DNA from: Sebastes aleutianus | Taxonomy: Eukaryota; Chordata; Actinopteri; Perciformes; Sebastidae | Length of the DNA: 64,000 nucleotides | NCBI GenBank assembly: GCA_916700875.1 | Contig: CAKAKS010000062.1 | Location: forward strand, 17,718,626-17,782,625 | Direction of reading: 5' to 3' | Shown: positions 24,460 to 36,199 of the stretch, one piece after another | How the letters are laid out: each line of letters starts with the position of its first letter | Numbering within the stretch: the stretch's first letter is position 1 | Program-made: the position numbers and the translations under genes | The notes under the pieces: generated by a model | The model's input: the letters and a program-made list of their open reading frames with translations, nothing else | What the model was told of the DNA's origin: nothing | Database searches by the model: none

Positions 24460-27400
24460 CGACGTCTCTGCTAAGCCATAATGGAGTTAACTCGTCCTGC
24501 GCCTCACCCTGAGTAATTATCCCAACTGGGAATTTGCTTAGTGCACCACTTCCATTGATGGAGGAATGAAAACTTCAGCCTGCTCTTGCTTTTTTTGTCT
24601 CCGATCATGCTGCACAATGACCCTTGTTCAGTCCACATCAGGCCGCACAATGCAGCCTTTTGTAGGCCTGATTCAGGCTGATATCATGCTGGAAACTATT
24701 TAGATGGGGATCACATGTTGTTAGGGCACACTGTTTCTGAGATTCTCCTCTTACTCACTTAAAGAGAGAATGTCAAACCTCCCGTAGACAATGAGGTGAT
24801 TGTTTGTACTCTCAGGACCCTTTAGGGAGGACTGCAAGAAAGATGGCTCACTTCCTCTTTGTTGTCTGAAGCGTCTTCCCTTCGTAAGACATAAATCTGA
24901 GATGTTGCGTCAAACCAGGGCAGATCAAGGGGAGAGAAATAACCTTGTCAGCAAGACTGATGCTCACATCATTGATCTACTGATTATGGCGAGTAGTGCA
25001 AATCTTTGACAAGGACTGTACACCAAAACGATCATTTTGGTTTGGTTTGAAAACCGAGGTTTGAAAGTCAGGGCCTTAAAACAGTAGTTGCCAGTGGCAG
25101 CCATGATACATCCAGAGCGACAGCACAGGGCAGTGTCTAGAAGGGAACCCGCAAGTTGGGGAAACTCTTGCGAGATGGTTAAGATTATACATTGATCTTG
25201 AATAGTTAAGGTTAGGATAGGGCGTCGGGCAGCGAGTCTCGCAAGAGTTTTTGCAAGTTTTTGCAGATCTCAGATTTAGCAATTTGTGGGTTACCTTCTA
25301 GACACAACCACAGCACTGTTTTGGAGTGGTGAAGAATTAATTTACGGTTAAACAATTACATTTTTTTTATTTTTTATGATATCAGATCGGTGCATAGACT
25401 GGCGTACTCGCTGCTACCTGATCACATATTTTGGGCAGTATCGGACGCATTTCCAATACTGTTATCGGTATCGGATCAACTCTGCTATAAAGTATTATAC
25501 ATTAGACATGTGGGTTCATTGCAGAGGCAGATGTGCAACTGCAGCCATATATTTATTCTGATGCTGTAGCTGTTGGTTTTAAACATCTACCACAGTTCTC
25601 TGTTAGCCTCTGAGATGAGGTCAGGTCCTCTGGACGTATCACAGTCTTGTTGAATTTCATTAACTGTCCGTGTTTGTCATGCACATGCTCTCTTTGGCTC
25701 AGTGAGCAGCTGTACGGTCGGTTTCAGGGGCTGCTGGATTTTCCCACTCTGCGGTAGGCAGCTGGAGATACAGTAAGTTGAAGATAAGCTTCTGTACGGT
25801 AAACAAAAAGAGGTTTCAGGTCTGGCAGCTGGAGCCGAAAACGAACTGCTTATCAACTGCTTTATCCCAAAGCGGTGAAGGCCGTCTCACTGGGAGCTGA
25901 TTCAACAGGGTGTTACCTGATCCGACTGAAGTGGTCATACAGTAGTCACACAACTCCCTAGTTATTGTGTATTAAGTTGTCTTGGCCTGGGAAGTATATT
26001 TAGCCCACCCCGAGGGAGTTTTTAGCTTCTTCCTCAAGATTACAGACACGACTACAGACGGAGACAGATTTACTAAGTGAGCCTCATTTTTCCACTGAGG
26101 TGAAGACCGGCCTTTACTATCTGCTGTGAGCTGAAACAGGCCCGTTAACAATCCTGAGAACAGAAATGCTGTATAGCTAAGGAGACTCACGGCAGCTCCG
26201 GTAGCAAGTATGTAGTAAATAATTCACCTGCAAAGAATGACTAAATAATTCAAGTGCTGAATTAGCCATGCATGTAAAAAAGTTTCACATGTGTAGAGCA
26301 AGAAGGAAGAAAACTTTGTGCTAAGCAGAGCTGATAATATCAAGTTTGTCAACACACTGAGATTAAAGTAATTGTATATCTTGGTTCCTGTGTACTCTAA
26401 ACACATCTCTCCTCTCCGTCATATTGATTTCCTGTGCAGGATATTGCTGCATGTGGACAAGCAGGGTCTTGTGCTGATAAAATAACCAAGTGCAATTTTC
26501 TAGGACCTGCATTCGCCTGGCAATATAGAAGGCTTTGTAGAGGAGGACGGGAAGCGGTGAAGGGCTGTACGATGGTGAATACAGATATGGCTTCTGGTGG
26601 AGATAAACGAACGCATCCAGTTCCATAAAACTAGTTTGACGTGCACGTCTTTTGAGAGGTGTAGTCACAGAAAAAACAGCCTGGAGATCTGGAGCAGGAT
26701 GTTTTTCATGCCGGTCTACAGTTTCATCCAGACTTACATTTGCAATTGAGAGCTATAAATACACCACATGCACACAGCCCGCTGTTAGGAGGCCATTTAT
26801 ACTTTCATGAGCTATTCATATCTCTGGCACTCGCTCCTGTCATTTAGTAAACACTGTTATGACAGTGAGGCAGCCTGGCAATGGACCCGATACAAATCTG
26901 TCACCCCCCAGACTGAAACCACTGAGAGTAAAAGGTTAAGTCTTCATTGTAAAACCCCACCGAGTGCTGACAGCCTGAGCTAAAGATCTGTGGAAAACAT
27001 GGGAAAAGGCATGAAGGCTGCTCCACCCTTCTTGGCTGGGCATGCCGACCCTCAACCACCCACCTTGCAAGTCACAGCAGCAGCAGCGGCCCCGCCCGCC
27101 CACCATGCCTGCCCCTCAGATAGCTGTGACACTTGATCTCAGGGTCAGCTGCGACGGATATTTCTGCTGTCTCTCTCTCTCTCTGTGTGTTTTTTAATGT
27201 CGTAAGGTTTGGTGTGACAGCCTGTCACATGTCACTAGGGTCAATTCAGATGACTGCGGCTTTACTGGTGCTCGGTTGCACTTCACTCTCTGGCCTGCGG
27301 TGTTTTTTTTTTTGGTGGAGTATTTTTCTTCCTTGTAAGCTGGGCAGAAAGAGATAGAGAGAAAGGCTTTAAGCCCGGACTGGGGACAGCTCCATTTTAT

Positions 27401-27491
27401 TTTTGCTGAGGATTAATGTGTGTGGAAGCCATGTGTTAAAGTCACAAGGTTTTCATTGCCGCCAGAGCAGCCAGGAATGAAGAGACACATT

Positions 27492-27832
27492 TAGGACTGC
27501 AACCAACGATTATTTTCATTATTGATTAATCTGTTGATCATTTTCTTGATTAACTGATTAGTTGTTTGGTCTATAAAATGTCAGAAAATGGTGAAAAATA
27601 TCGATCAGTTTTTTCCCAAAGTCCAAGGTGACGTCCTCAAATGTCTTGTTTTGTCCACAACTCAAAGATATTCAGTTTACTGTCATAGAGGCGTAAAGAA
27701 ACCAGAAAAAAAATCACATTTAAGAAGCTGGAATCAGAGTTTTTACTTTTTTTTGTAAAAAAAAATGACTCTAATCAATTATCAAAATAGCTTAATTTAA
27801 TAGTTGACAACTAATGGATTAATCGCTGCAGC
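27492..27832. mobile_element. Non-autonomous inverted-repeat transposon, intact copy
   Basis: Same family and orientation as 18642-19205 but without the SINE. Inverted ends are GGACTGCAACCAACG and ATTAATCGCTGCAG. Shared blocks include GACGTCCTCAAATGTCTTG. About 340 bp, no open frame. Confidence 0.75.
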
Positions 27833-28774
27833 ATGCTTTATATCATAGATGTAACTCTGTATTTAAATCAACCTTCACATCTGGTTATGTCACCTGCCGT
27901 TAAAGTGTTCACTGTAGTATAACACGTTTATTTTTGTGCCTGTTTCTGTCTCGGTTTCGGTTCCCCTCACCCAAATGAAATATCAGTAGCTTTGTAGTTT
28001 TCTCAGCTTCTTAATTCAACCCCGGTCGGAAGCACGATGTGCTATATAAAGATCAAAAGCATAGTTCTGCAATTAATGCACAGATGGGCCTCAGATGCCG
28101 GTAGGAACCACACAAGTCACACGCCTGTAGTGTTATTAGGTGCTAATGATTAATGTTTAGATCTTGTGTCGGGGTGAATTGTGAGATCTGTTGCTTCTTC
28201 ATATTGTTTCCCACATGCCTCCACCCATTCACTTAAATGACTATGTGGTCATGAGTTCCTGCTCATCATCCCATTTAAGAGAACTACAGCTACTGTACGG
28301 CAGCATTAAGTGTGTCTTTGCGTTGTGTGTGTTCTTATAGTGAGAAGAGGCTTTACCAAGAATGTTTCTAGTTAGTGAGAGAATAGCAGGGAGAGTGACC
28401 GTGCCTAGTTTCCCTTCATTGTTTCCAGCGTCGAGCCTTGCCTCCAGCATGGAGTGAAACATAAAAAAACAATGGATAGTAGGAGCATTTATAGTGAATG
28501 ACTAACTGTTAGAGCATGGGGGAAAACCAAACATAACCTGTTTGTGTCACTAGGTTTTCAGGAAGACAGTATCAGTATCTGATGATCTAAAACCTGTTTA
28601 TGTTACACAGAATTGTAGCAACATCACTCGATATTAAATATGATTTAATATATTATTTAATATATTATTAGCTTGGTAGTAGATCAGAAACAGATTTATT
28701 TGCCAAGTACTGTAGTAGTGTAACAATCGCAAATTAGTCAAATTTTTTATCTGTTCAAAATGTACCTTAAGTAC

Positions 28775-28781
<7 letters not shown>

Positions 28782-28853
<72 letters not shown>

Positions 28854-28862
28854 GTGTGTGTG
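28782..28862. repeat. (AT)n-(GT)n compound microsatellite
   Basis: About 70 bp of near-pure AT dinucleotide with one interruption, running into a short TG run. Confidence 0.9.
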
Positions 28863-31177
28863 TAAAACATGGGAAAATGTTTAGATAACACTACAATAAT
28901 GATTTGAGCCAAAGTGGTCAAAAAGTTGCCCTGTAGTGGACAAAGAATCTGAAGCAACATGCAGGAAGGGAAAGAGGATGAAAGAGGGAAAGAGGAACGA
29001 AGGCCTGGGGACAGGAAGCGCTGCAGCTCTCAAGAATGAGCTATCCGGCCTTCTCACAACCCAAATTAATGAGGTCATCCATCATGGCGCCCGCCCCGTG
29101 CATGTTAGTATACTACTGTCCACCCTGACTTTCTAACCCCTGTAGGGAGCAAGCAGGGCGCTACTTGGCCAGCCACCTGAGGCTTTGTCAGCCTCTATGA
29201 CACAGCTCTGTCATCCACCCTCAGCGTGGCTGCAGCTCACCGACCTCCTGCAGAGCAGCGCAGAGCAGTAGAGTACACACAGTACCCGGAAACCAGCCAG
29301 CTCCTGTCCATAATGGTTAGACTTCATGTGGTTTCCTTCTCTGCCATTTCAGCTTGGTTCAGTGCAGCCAGAGATCGTGAGGAATGTGGGTATGGCATGC
29401 ACTGGGATTCAAAATGGCCTCGGATAGAGAAGACTTCAAAAATGTACAAATATTTCACAAGACTCTCTTAGAAATTCATAAATTCTTTTTCTAAAACACG
29501 TGATAAGGTAGAGTCATGTGTACATTGTAGATTATATGTGTTCAGTTTAAAACGCTCTGTCCATCATTTCTCTTCATGTACAATAGGGACTGAAGCTTTT
29601 TAAACTAGGCATCTGCAGAAAAGATGACAGATTCAATATAAAAGAGGCCACGGCCAGATTACTATTTTATTTATGATGAATGTGAAACAGGAGGGCAATG
29701 CTCTCTGCGCATATTTGAAGCGTGAAAGCAGTCGGAGAAAACGTTATGTTGCGCACAATGAACAAGCACAAAATAAAGCAGTAGCACAGCCCCCACTCTC
29801 ACTCTGCTTTTGTTTTTTTTGTTTCTTTACTCTGGCTTAAATGTGTTCAAGGTGGCACTTAAGAGCTCCATCCACTGAGCCAGTCATCTGTTTGACTTTA
29901 AGCCTCACCTGTGGCAGCTGTTGTCACAAACCACTGCCTTTTTTCTCTCTGCACGACTGGAGCCCATTACCAAGTGATTATATTAAACAATGGCATGGAA
30001 AACGTCATTGGGCTTGAGTTTGTATGCAGACAGTAATACAATAGATCGCAGCTCCCCAGACGGAGACAGAGAGAGCTGGTTATGCCTGTCAACTCCAGTC
30101 ATTATGGCCCGGCTGGACGTCCCTGCACCTGGAGAGACGTCAGCTTGTCCTCTGTGTTTTGTCCGTCCGTCCCTGCCTAATGGAGAGAAGAGGTAGCCAA
30201 TGTCAGCCCCAGAATTAAAAAACAATCCGTGCAGGGTTGTCTTGGGTCTTGTGTAAATGAGTAGGAAGTGTTAGTTTCTCACAAGGAGCAAATGACGGCA
30301 GGAAGCCAACCATGCGAGGCGCTTTGCAAAGTAATGGGCGTGGGTGTTTTTTCCCTCTTTTAGATGTGAATCGTGAAGTAAAAACAAATCATTTTGAGAC
30401 ACTTGATTAAATCATCGTGGTCAAAAGAATGTGAGTTGAAATCAGTGCTGGGAATGTAAACACTGTAGGAAACTATTACACGCTTTGAATTGTTGCCATG
30501 CGACATCTCAACCAGAAAAAAAGCGCAATCGCCTTGAGAGTAAGATAAGACGTTGTGGGGCATTCGCTAAGCAGTTAGTCATGTTGAATGAACTCAATAG
30601 TCTTGTCTCAGTGAGCCATTACTTTACAACTGATTTTTTTTAACCGGCAGACTTGACCATGAACAGATAACACGCAGTGTCAAGGGAAGGCTAATCCTCC
30701 AGTCTGGATAATTGCCAAACACAAAATTCAATCAACTCTCCTTCCCTCAAGGATATTTCTCCTTCTGAAGGACTCTCTGCCTATGAAGACTGGTCTTTCT
30801 CAGCCTTGAGTCCTGCCCTCTCTTTGCGCAGTGATTTCATATCACTCGATTGGAGAGATGACTGACATTTTGAGAAATGAGTCGGTGGCTGAGCGGTGCC
30901 AACTGTTCCAGCTAAACTTCTCCTGAGACACGAGTCGCAGGCCCATGCCAGTTTAGCTGCCATGTTGACTTTGGAGGAGGACGAGAGAGAAAGAGGAAGA
31001 CAGACTTCCAGGGCAGTTGGCTTGGCTGTCTGATGAACGTTGGAGGTTTACCTTGGGCTGGGACCAAATTCTCTTACAACCCACCGATCAGTGGGCTAAT
31101 GGAAATCCATGACAAAAAGCTGCATAGCTGCAGTAATGCATCAAGTTTGGCTGGCATCATCTGCAAAACTATCTTTT

Positions 31178-31884
31178 AGGGCTGTCAACGTTAATACGTT
31201 AATGCGATAATGCAAATTTGTTTTAACGGCACTAATTTCTTTGACACATTAACGCAAACGATCTTCCGGCGGTGTACCGGGTTCACTTTTAAAGCCACAG
31301 TAAGATACTGGCATCAGGTGAAACTAGAAAACCTAAAGAATCCATTTGTACCAACCATGTCATACTAGCTCGTTGCAAAGGAGGTTAAATAACGCTCCAA
31401 ACGTACGCTAAATTTTGGCGAGGAAAAACGGGCATGGCCATATTCAAAGGGGTCCCTTGACCTCTGTTCACATTCACATGTAAATGAAAATGGGTTCTAT
31501 GGGTGCCCATGAGTCTCCCCTTTACAGACATGCCCACTTTATGATAATCACATGCAGTTTTGGGGCAAGTCATAGTCAAGTCAGCACACTGACACACTGA
31601 CAGCTGTTGTTGCCTGTTGGGCTGCAGTTTGCCATGTTATGATTTGAGCATATTTTTATGCTAAATGCAGTACCTGTGAGGGTTTCTGGACAATATATGC
31701 CATTGTTTTGTGTTGTTAATTGATGTCCAATAATAAATATATACATACATTTAGCATATTTGCCCACTCCCATGTTGACAAGAGTATTGAATACTTGACA
31801 AATCTTCTTTTAAGGTACATTTTGAACAGGAAAAAAATGTGCGATTAATATCGATTAAATATTTGAATTGATTGACAGCGCTAC
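31178..31884. mobile_element. AGGGCTGTCAA-family element, full copy 4
   Basis: Complete element with AGGGCTGTCAACG at the left and TTGACAGCGCT at the right. Lies in rhbdf1 intron 1 and forms an inverted pair with the copy at 32648. Confidence 0.8.
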
Positions 31885-32647
31885 TATTTTTGCATGTCTA
31901 TGTGTTGAGGTCAATTTGGCACGATCAGAAAACAGTTTTTGCTGCTGTGTGAGATACAGATGTTTAGTACTCACTGTCATTTAAAGCTGTGAGAAGTTTC
32001 AGCCGCCCTCTCACTTCATTTACATAGTTTGAATGTTTTTGAAAGTCTGTCTGTGTGGGTTGGAGCTGGCATGCAAGTAGACAGCCGGCATAAAGAAACT
32101 ATGAAGCTGTAATTGCTTGTAAATGGCAATCACTCACACAGAGACCACATGCATGTGAGGACGAGAGGAGCGGGAGACAGTAGGCAGGAAAAAAGCCTAA
32201 AGCTGGAGGAGAAGTGCACAGCATGAACAATGAGAGTTTGCTTCCGCCGTCCCTCCTTCGTTCTCTGGAGGCAGAGCTGCATCAACGCAGCATTCAGGGC
32301 AAACAGGAGCCAAAGCTTAAGCAATCAAACAATGTTTAGCATGGAGGGAAATTAGGTTCCCTCGCTGTCTGCTCTCAGTTTGTTTCAATCTGCAACCCTG
32401 AAGCTGATGCCCCCTCCCTTCACTGATCTGCTCTAGATCAGGAGCCCCGCTGTTTGGACTAATGGTGAAAGTAATTAAATGTCGGGTGTTCTGGCCTGAG
32501 GCAACAGAGAGGGCTGTTTGTGCGCAAGCTGAGATACAGGATTTGCAGTGATGATGCTTCTCAGTGCATTTACAGGCAGACGACTTTGCAGTTTGTCTTT
32601 AGTAACACAAAAAAAGTAGAGCAGAGTGAAGCCGGATGTGTCAAAAT

Positions 32648-33367
32648 TAGGGCTGTCAATCGATTAAATTAATTGATCGTGATTTTTTTTTCTATCTGTT
32701 CAAAATGTACATTAAAGGGAGATTTGTAGTAGTAGAATTAAATATGCTTATCAACATGGGAGTGGGCAAACATGCTTCCTTTATGCAAATGTATGTATAT
32801 ATTTATTATTGGAAATCAATTCAAAACACATTCAATGACTAATATTGTCCATAAACCCTTACAGGTACTGCATTTAGCATAAAAACATATGCTCAAATCA
32901 TAACATGGCAAACCGCAGCCCAATATGCAACAACAGCTGTCAGTGTGTCAGTGTGCTGACTTGACTATGACTTGCCCCAAACTGCATGTGATTATCATAA
33001 AGTGGGCATGTCTGTAAAGGGGAGACTCGTGGGTACCCATAGAACCCATTTTCATTCACATATCTTGAGGTCAGAGGTCAAGAGACCCCCTTTAAAAATG
33101 GCCATGTCAGTTTTTCCTCGCCAAAATTTAGCACAAGTTTGGAGTGTGATTTACCCTCTTTCCCGAAAAGTTAATATGACATGGTTGGCACCTATGGATT
33201 CCTTAGGTTTTCTATTTTTATAAGATGCTATAGTATCTTCACTCTAGCTTTAAGACTAAGCCTGCTACAACCTAAAAATCACAAGTTGCCTTAATGCGTT
33301 AAAGGTATTAGTGGCATTAAAACAAATTTGCGTAAACACATTATTATCACGTTAACTGTGACAGCCT
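32648..33367. mobile_element. AGGGCTGTCAA-family element, full copy 5 (inverted)
   Basis: Complete element running from AGGGCTGTCAATCGATT to ACTGTGACAGCCT in reverse orientation to copy 4. The spacer between the two is about 760 bp. Confidence 0.8.
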
Positions 33368-34854
33368 CAGTCATAATAAATCACTTTGCACTCTGTTTAC
33401 TGGTCCTCATCCACCAATCATCTCTCTGTTTCTCACTCGGCATTCTGACTCTACACCAGCCGGCTCTGGTTCAGTCTGCTCTGCTAATCTGGTATCACAG
33501 TCCAGACAATGTCACTGGAGGTCAGACAACATTCAATGTAAAGCCTAATAAACCTTCCAGACTGACAGTGAATGAAAGATGAAACCCCACTGTAACAACT
33601 TACTGCTGTCTTATAAACATCCCATCTAGTTTTTCTGCCTCTTGTAGCACGCTTAGTAACTTTATTGCGGTAGAAATGTCAGCGTATGATATAATAAATA
33701 CAGTGTTACTGTTCTTCTGGGAACTGGTGGATTGAGAAATATCTGTCAGCGAGAGCTAGACCGTGTTTAAATATTAACACATTGGTGATGACCCCTGCTG
33801 CCCTCAGTCTGAGGTTTTCCTTCCGTCTCTGCTGAGATCCACACTTCCCATCATCACTTGGGCTAAAACAGAAGCCTGTGGTGCGTTGAAATGGCAATGG
33901 GAAGCAGATGTGGCCACTAGAAGCAGTGGACTTTTTTTTCTGGGATCTGTAACAAGAGAAGTGAGGACGTGACCTGCTGGAAGCTCCAAGCTGACCTGAT
34001 GCGACATCAAGACTGAGTGATGCCATCTCGTGAAAGAAACAGAACTAATTTAAGGACGGGAAAGGGATTCTTCAAATTCATTTGGTTTTGTAACAGCTCC
34101 GTAGCTTTCGTAAGTTTACACTTTGCAGAAAGGCCGTCATTATTTTGTACATTCCTCACGTCTGCAGAGTGAGAGATTGCTTTTAATCAATGACGAAGGC
34201 GTAACTGTGCATACACACATTTCTGTGGGTTACTGCTTTACCATTTGAAGTGCAAATGATGCCTGTGTAGTGTGTAATGTTAAGGGGTAAAGGAGCAGTT
34301 TTCCGTGGGAATCATGGGAATTAAGTAAATGACAGGAAATGAAGCACCCGGCCCAGAGTAGTGAGGTTAGAAACGGTGGGACAATAAAACGAGAGCCTGG
34401 CGATAACAAGGCTGCAGCTACAGGCAGGCTGTCTGATGCTGAGGTTTACTGTGCACCTCCTCTGCTCCACAGGCCTCGTCGTGGGAATGCATACGTAGTC
34501 ATTAGTCTCTGATAGATGTCTGCTGGATGCAGAGCAACTTTTAACCGCAAAGAAGGATTCAGTTTGATTTTAACTGTAGAAAATTATGGGATTATTTTTA
34601 AGACTGCAAACTCCCCCACTCTCCAGCACACATATTTATTGCTTCTTTTTTTTTTTAAATGGCTCTGAACTGTTTTGGGTTAGGGGTAAACAGCTGTAGG
34701 CTGTTCTCTGTGGTTTCTCCTTCACTATCTAATGAACAGAAATATGTGAACGCCCATGCTTGAATCAAATAAGGGCCCTTAGCACCCTCTTGTGAAACAA
34801 TTTTGCAGCACAAAATGATTTTGACCATCATGTTTATAAGTGCAAACAATACCC

Positions 34855-35358
34855 TTAAAGGACCGGTGTGTAACGATTAGGGGGATCTATTGGCAGAAAT
34901 GGAATATAATATTAATAAGAATGTTTCCTTTAGCGTATAATCACCTGATAATAAGAATCATTGTGTTTTCATTACCATAGAATGAGCCGTTCATATCTAC
35001 ATAGGGAGCGGGTCCTCTCCACGGAGTCTGCCATGTTGCACCGCCATGTTTCTACAGTAGCCCAGAACGGACAAACCAAACACTGTTAACATTTCCTGCT
35101 TGGGCAGGAGTCGATGACGTTACTCGTTCCCTTCGCCAACACTCACTTCCCTCATATACACACACACTCCTCGCACTGGCTATGCTCCAAATGACCTACG
35201 CTACTCGTACAACAACTGATTCTAGAGAGGGACATTCACATTTTCGCGTCGGCCACTGTAGCTCTCCAACGCTGATGGCACACGGGAGAAGCTTCTTCAG
35301 TTGGTTGCAATCTTACCTCACCGCTAGATACCACCAGATCCTACACACTGTTCCTTTA
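34855..35358. mobile_element. Fish MITE (TTAAAGGACCGGTGTGTA family), full copy
   Basis: Inverted termini TTAAAGGACCGGTGTGTAACG and ATCCTACACACTGTTCCTTTA, about 500 bp. Lies in rhbdf1 intron 1. Another copy is at 2951-3252, and a lone terminus CTACACACTGTTCCTTTAAA is at 4278. Confidence 0.75.
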
Positions 35359-35790
35359 CATTCTGATTGTCAGAATCAGAAATACTTTATTGTTCCCTGG
35401 GTGAAATTGGGACGTTACTTATATAAAAAGCATTAAGAAATATAGAAATAAAGGGGTATGTAACATATAAAGTATGCACATACAATAATGCTACAAAATA
35501 TAACACAATATATGTGGATAAATATGAATAAATAATAAAAAATATTAAATAAGAAATAGACGTATGTACAAAAATGTGCATCAAAGACATATAACCACAG
35601 TGTAAATAAGTAAATAAATATGCTGAGAAGTGGGATCTATTAAGTGTTTTAAATATAAATGCAAGACTAGTATACTATAAGTAAGAACTAAAAAAGAAAA
35701 GTACAGTATACATGCAGTATTAATGACTGCATATATAATGGGTATTGCGCAATCGAATCATTGTACAATGTATTGTATAGTTTATGTAAG

Positions 35791-35902
35791 GGATAATGTA
35801 CAGCGAGCCGGTCATTGTTGTGAAATAAACCCCGACAGGGCGATGTGGACCCCGACAGAGGGGTTTATTTCACAACATTGAACCGCTAGCTGTACATTAT
35901 CC
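35791..35902. repeat. Large imperfect palindrome in rhbdf1 intron 1
   Basis: GGATAATGTACAGC...GAAATAAACCCC pairs with GGGGTTTATTTCAC...GCTGTACATTATCC. The arms are about 45-50 nt with a few mismatches and a loop near CGATGTGG. A second perfect 12 bp hairpin (ACGGTCTGTTAT / ATAACAGACCGT) lies at 36015-36044. The pair ends about 125 bp before the first rhbdf1 coding exon and probably represents a MITE. Confidence 0.75.
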
Positions 35903-36199
35903 TGCTTATTATACGGCTACTTACTTTTAAAAAATCAATAATATGACACAAAAATGGTCCGCCAGAGTCCGATATCAGAACTGCGGCCATAGCAACCATC
36001 TGTTATACATAGCAACGGTCTGTTATAAAGAAATAACAGACCGTAGAACGCTGTGATTGACCAATTATCACAACAAAGCTGTGTAATAAGTATATTAATT
36101 ATGTGTTATTACTGTAATGTGATTCATTGAGCCTCATAATAATGTCATCTTCTCTTTCTCTGTCTGTGTAGCTGGCAGGCCTGGGGTGGGACAGAGAAC

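Larger units (their letters stand above)
10830..36171 (+). other. rhbdf1: Presumed rhbdf1 intron 1, repeat-laden
   Basis: If the 10285-10829 exon belongs to rhbdf1, this 25 kb stretch is its first intron, bounded by GTAAGT and TGTGTAG. It contains the Tc1 copy, the nested SINE, the inverted 0.7 kb pair and several MITEs. Stretches 15000-16350, 16480-17600, 24480-27490, 27835-28780, 28870-31175 and 33370-34850 hold nothing recognisable on either strand. Confidence 0.45.
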
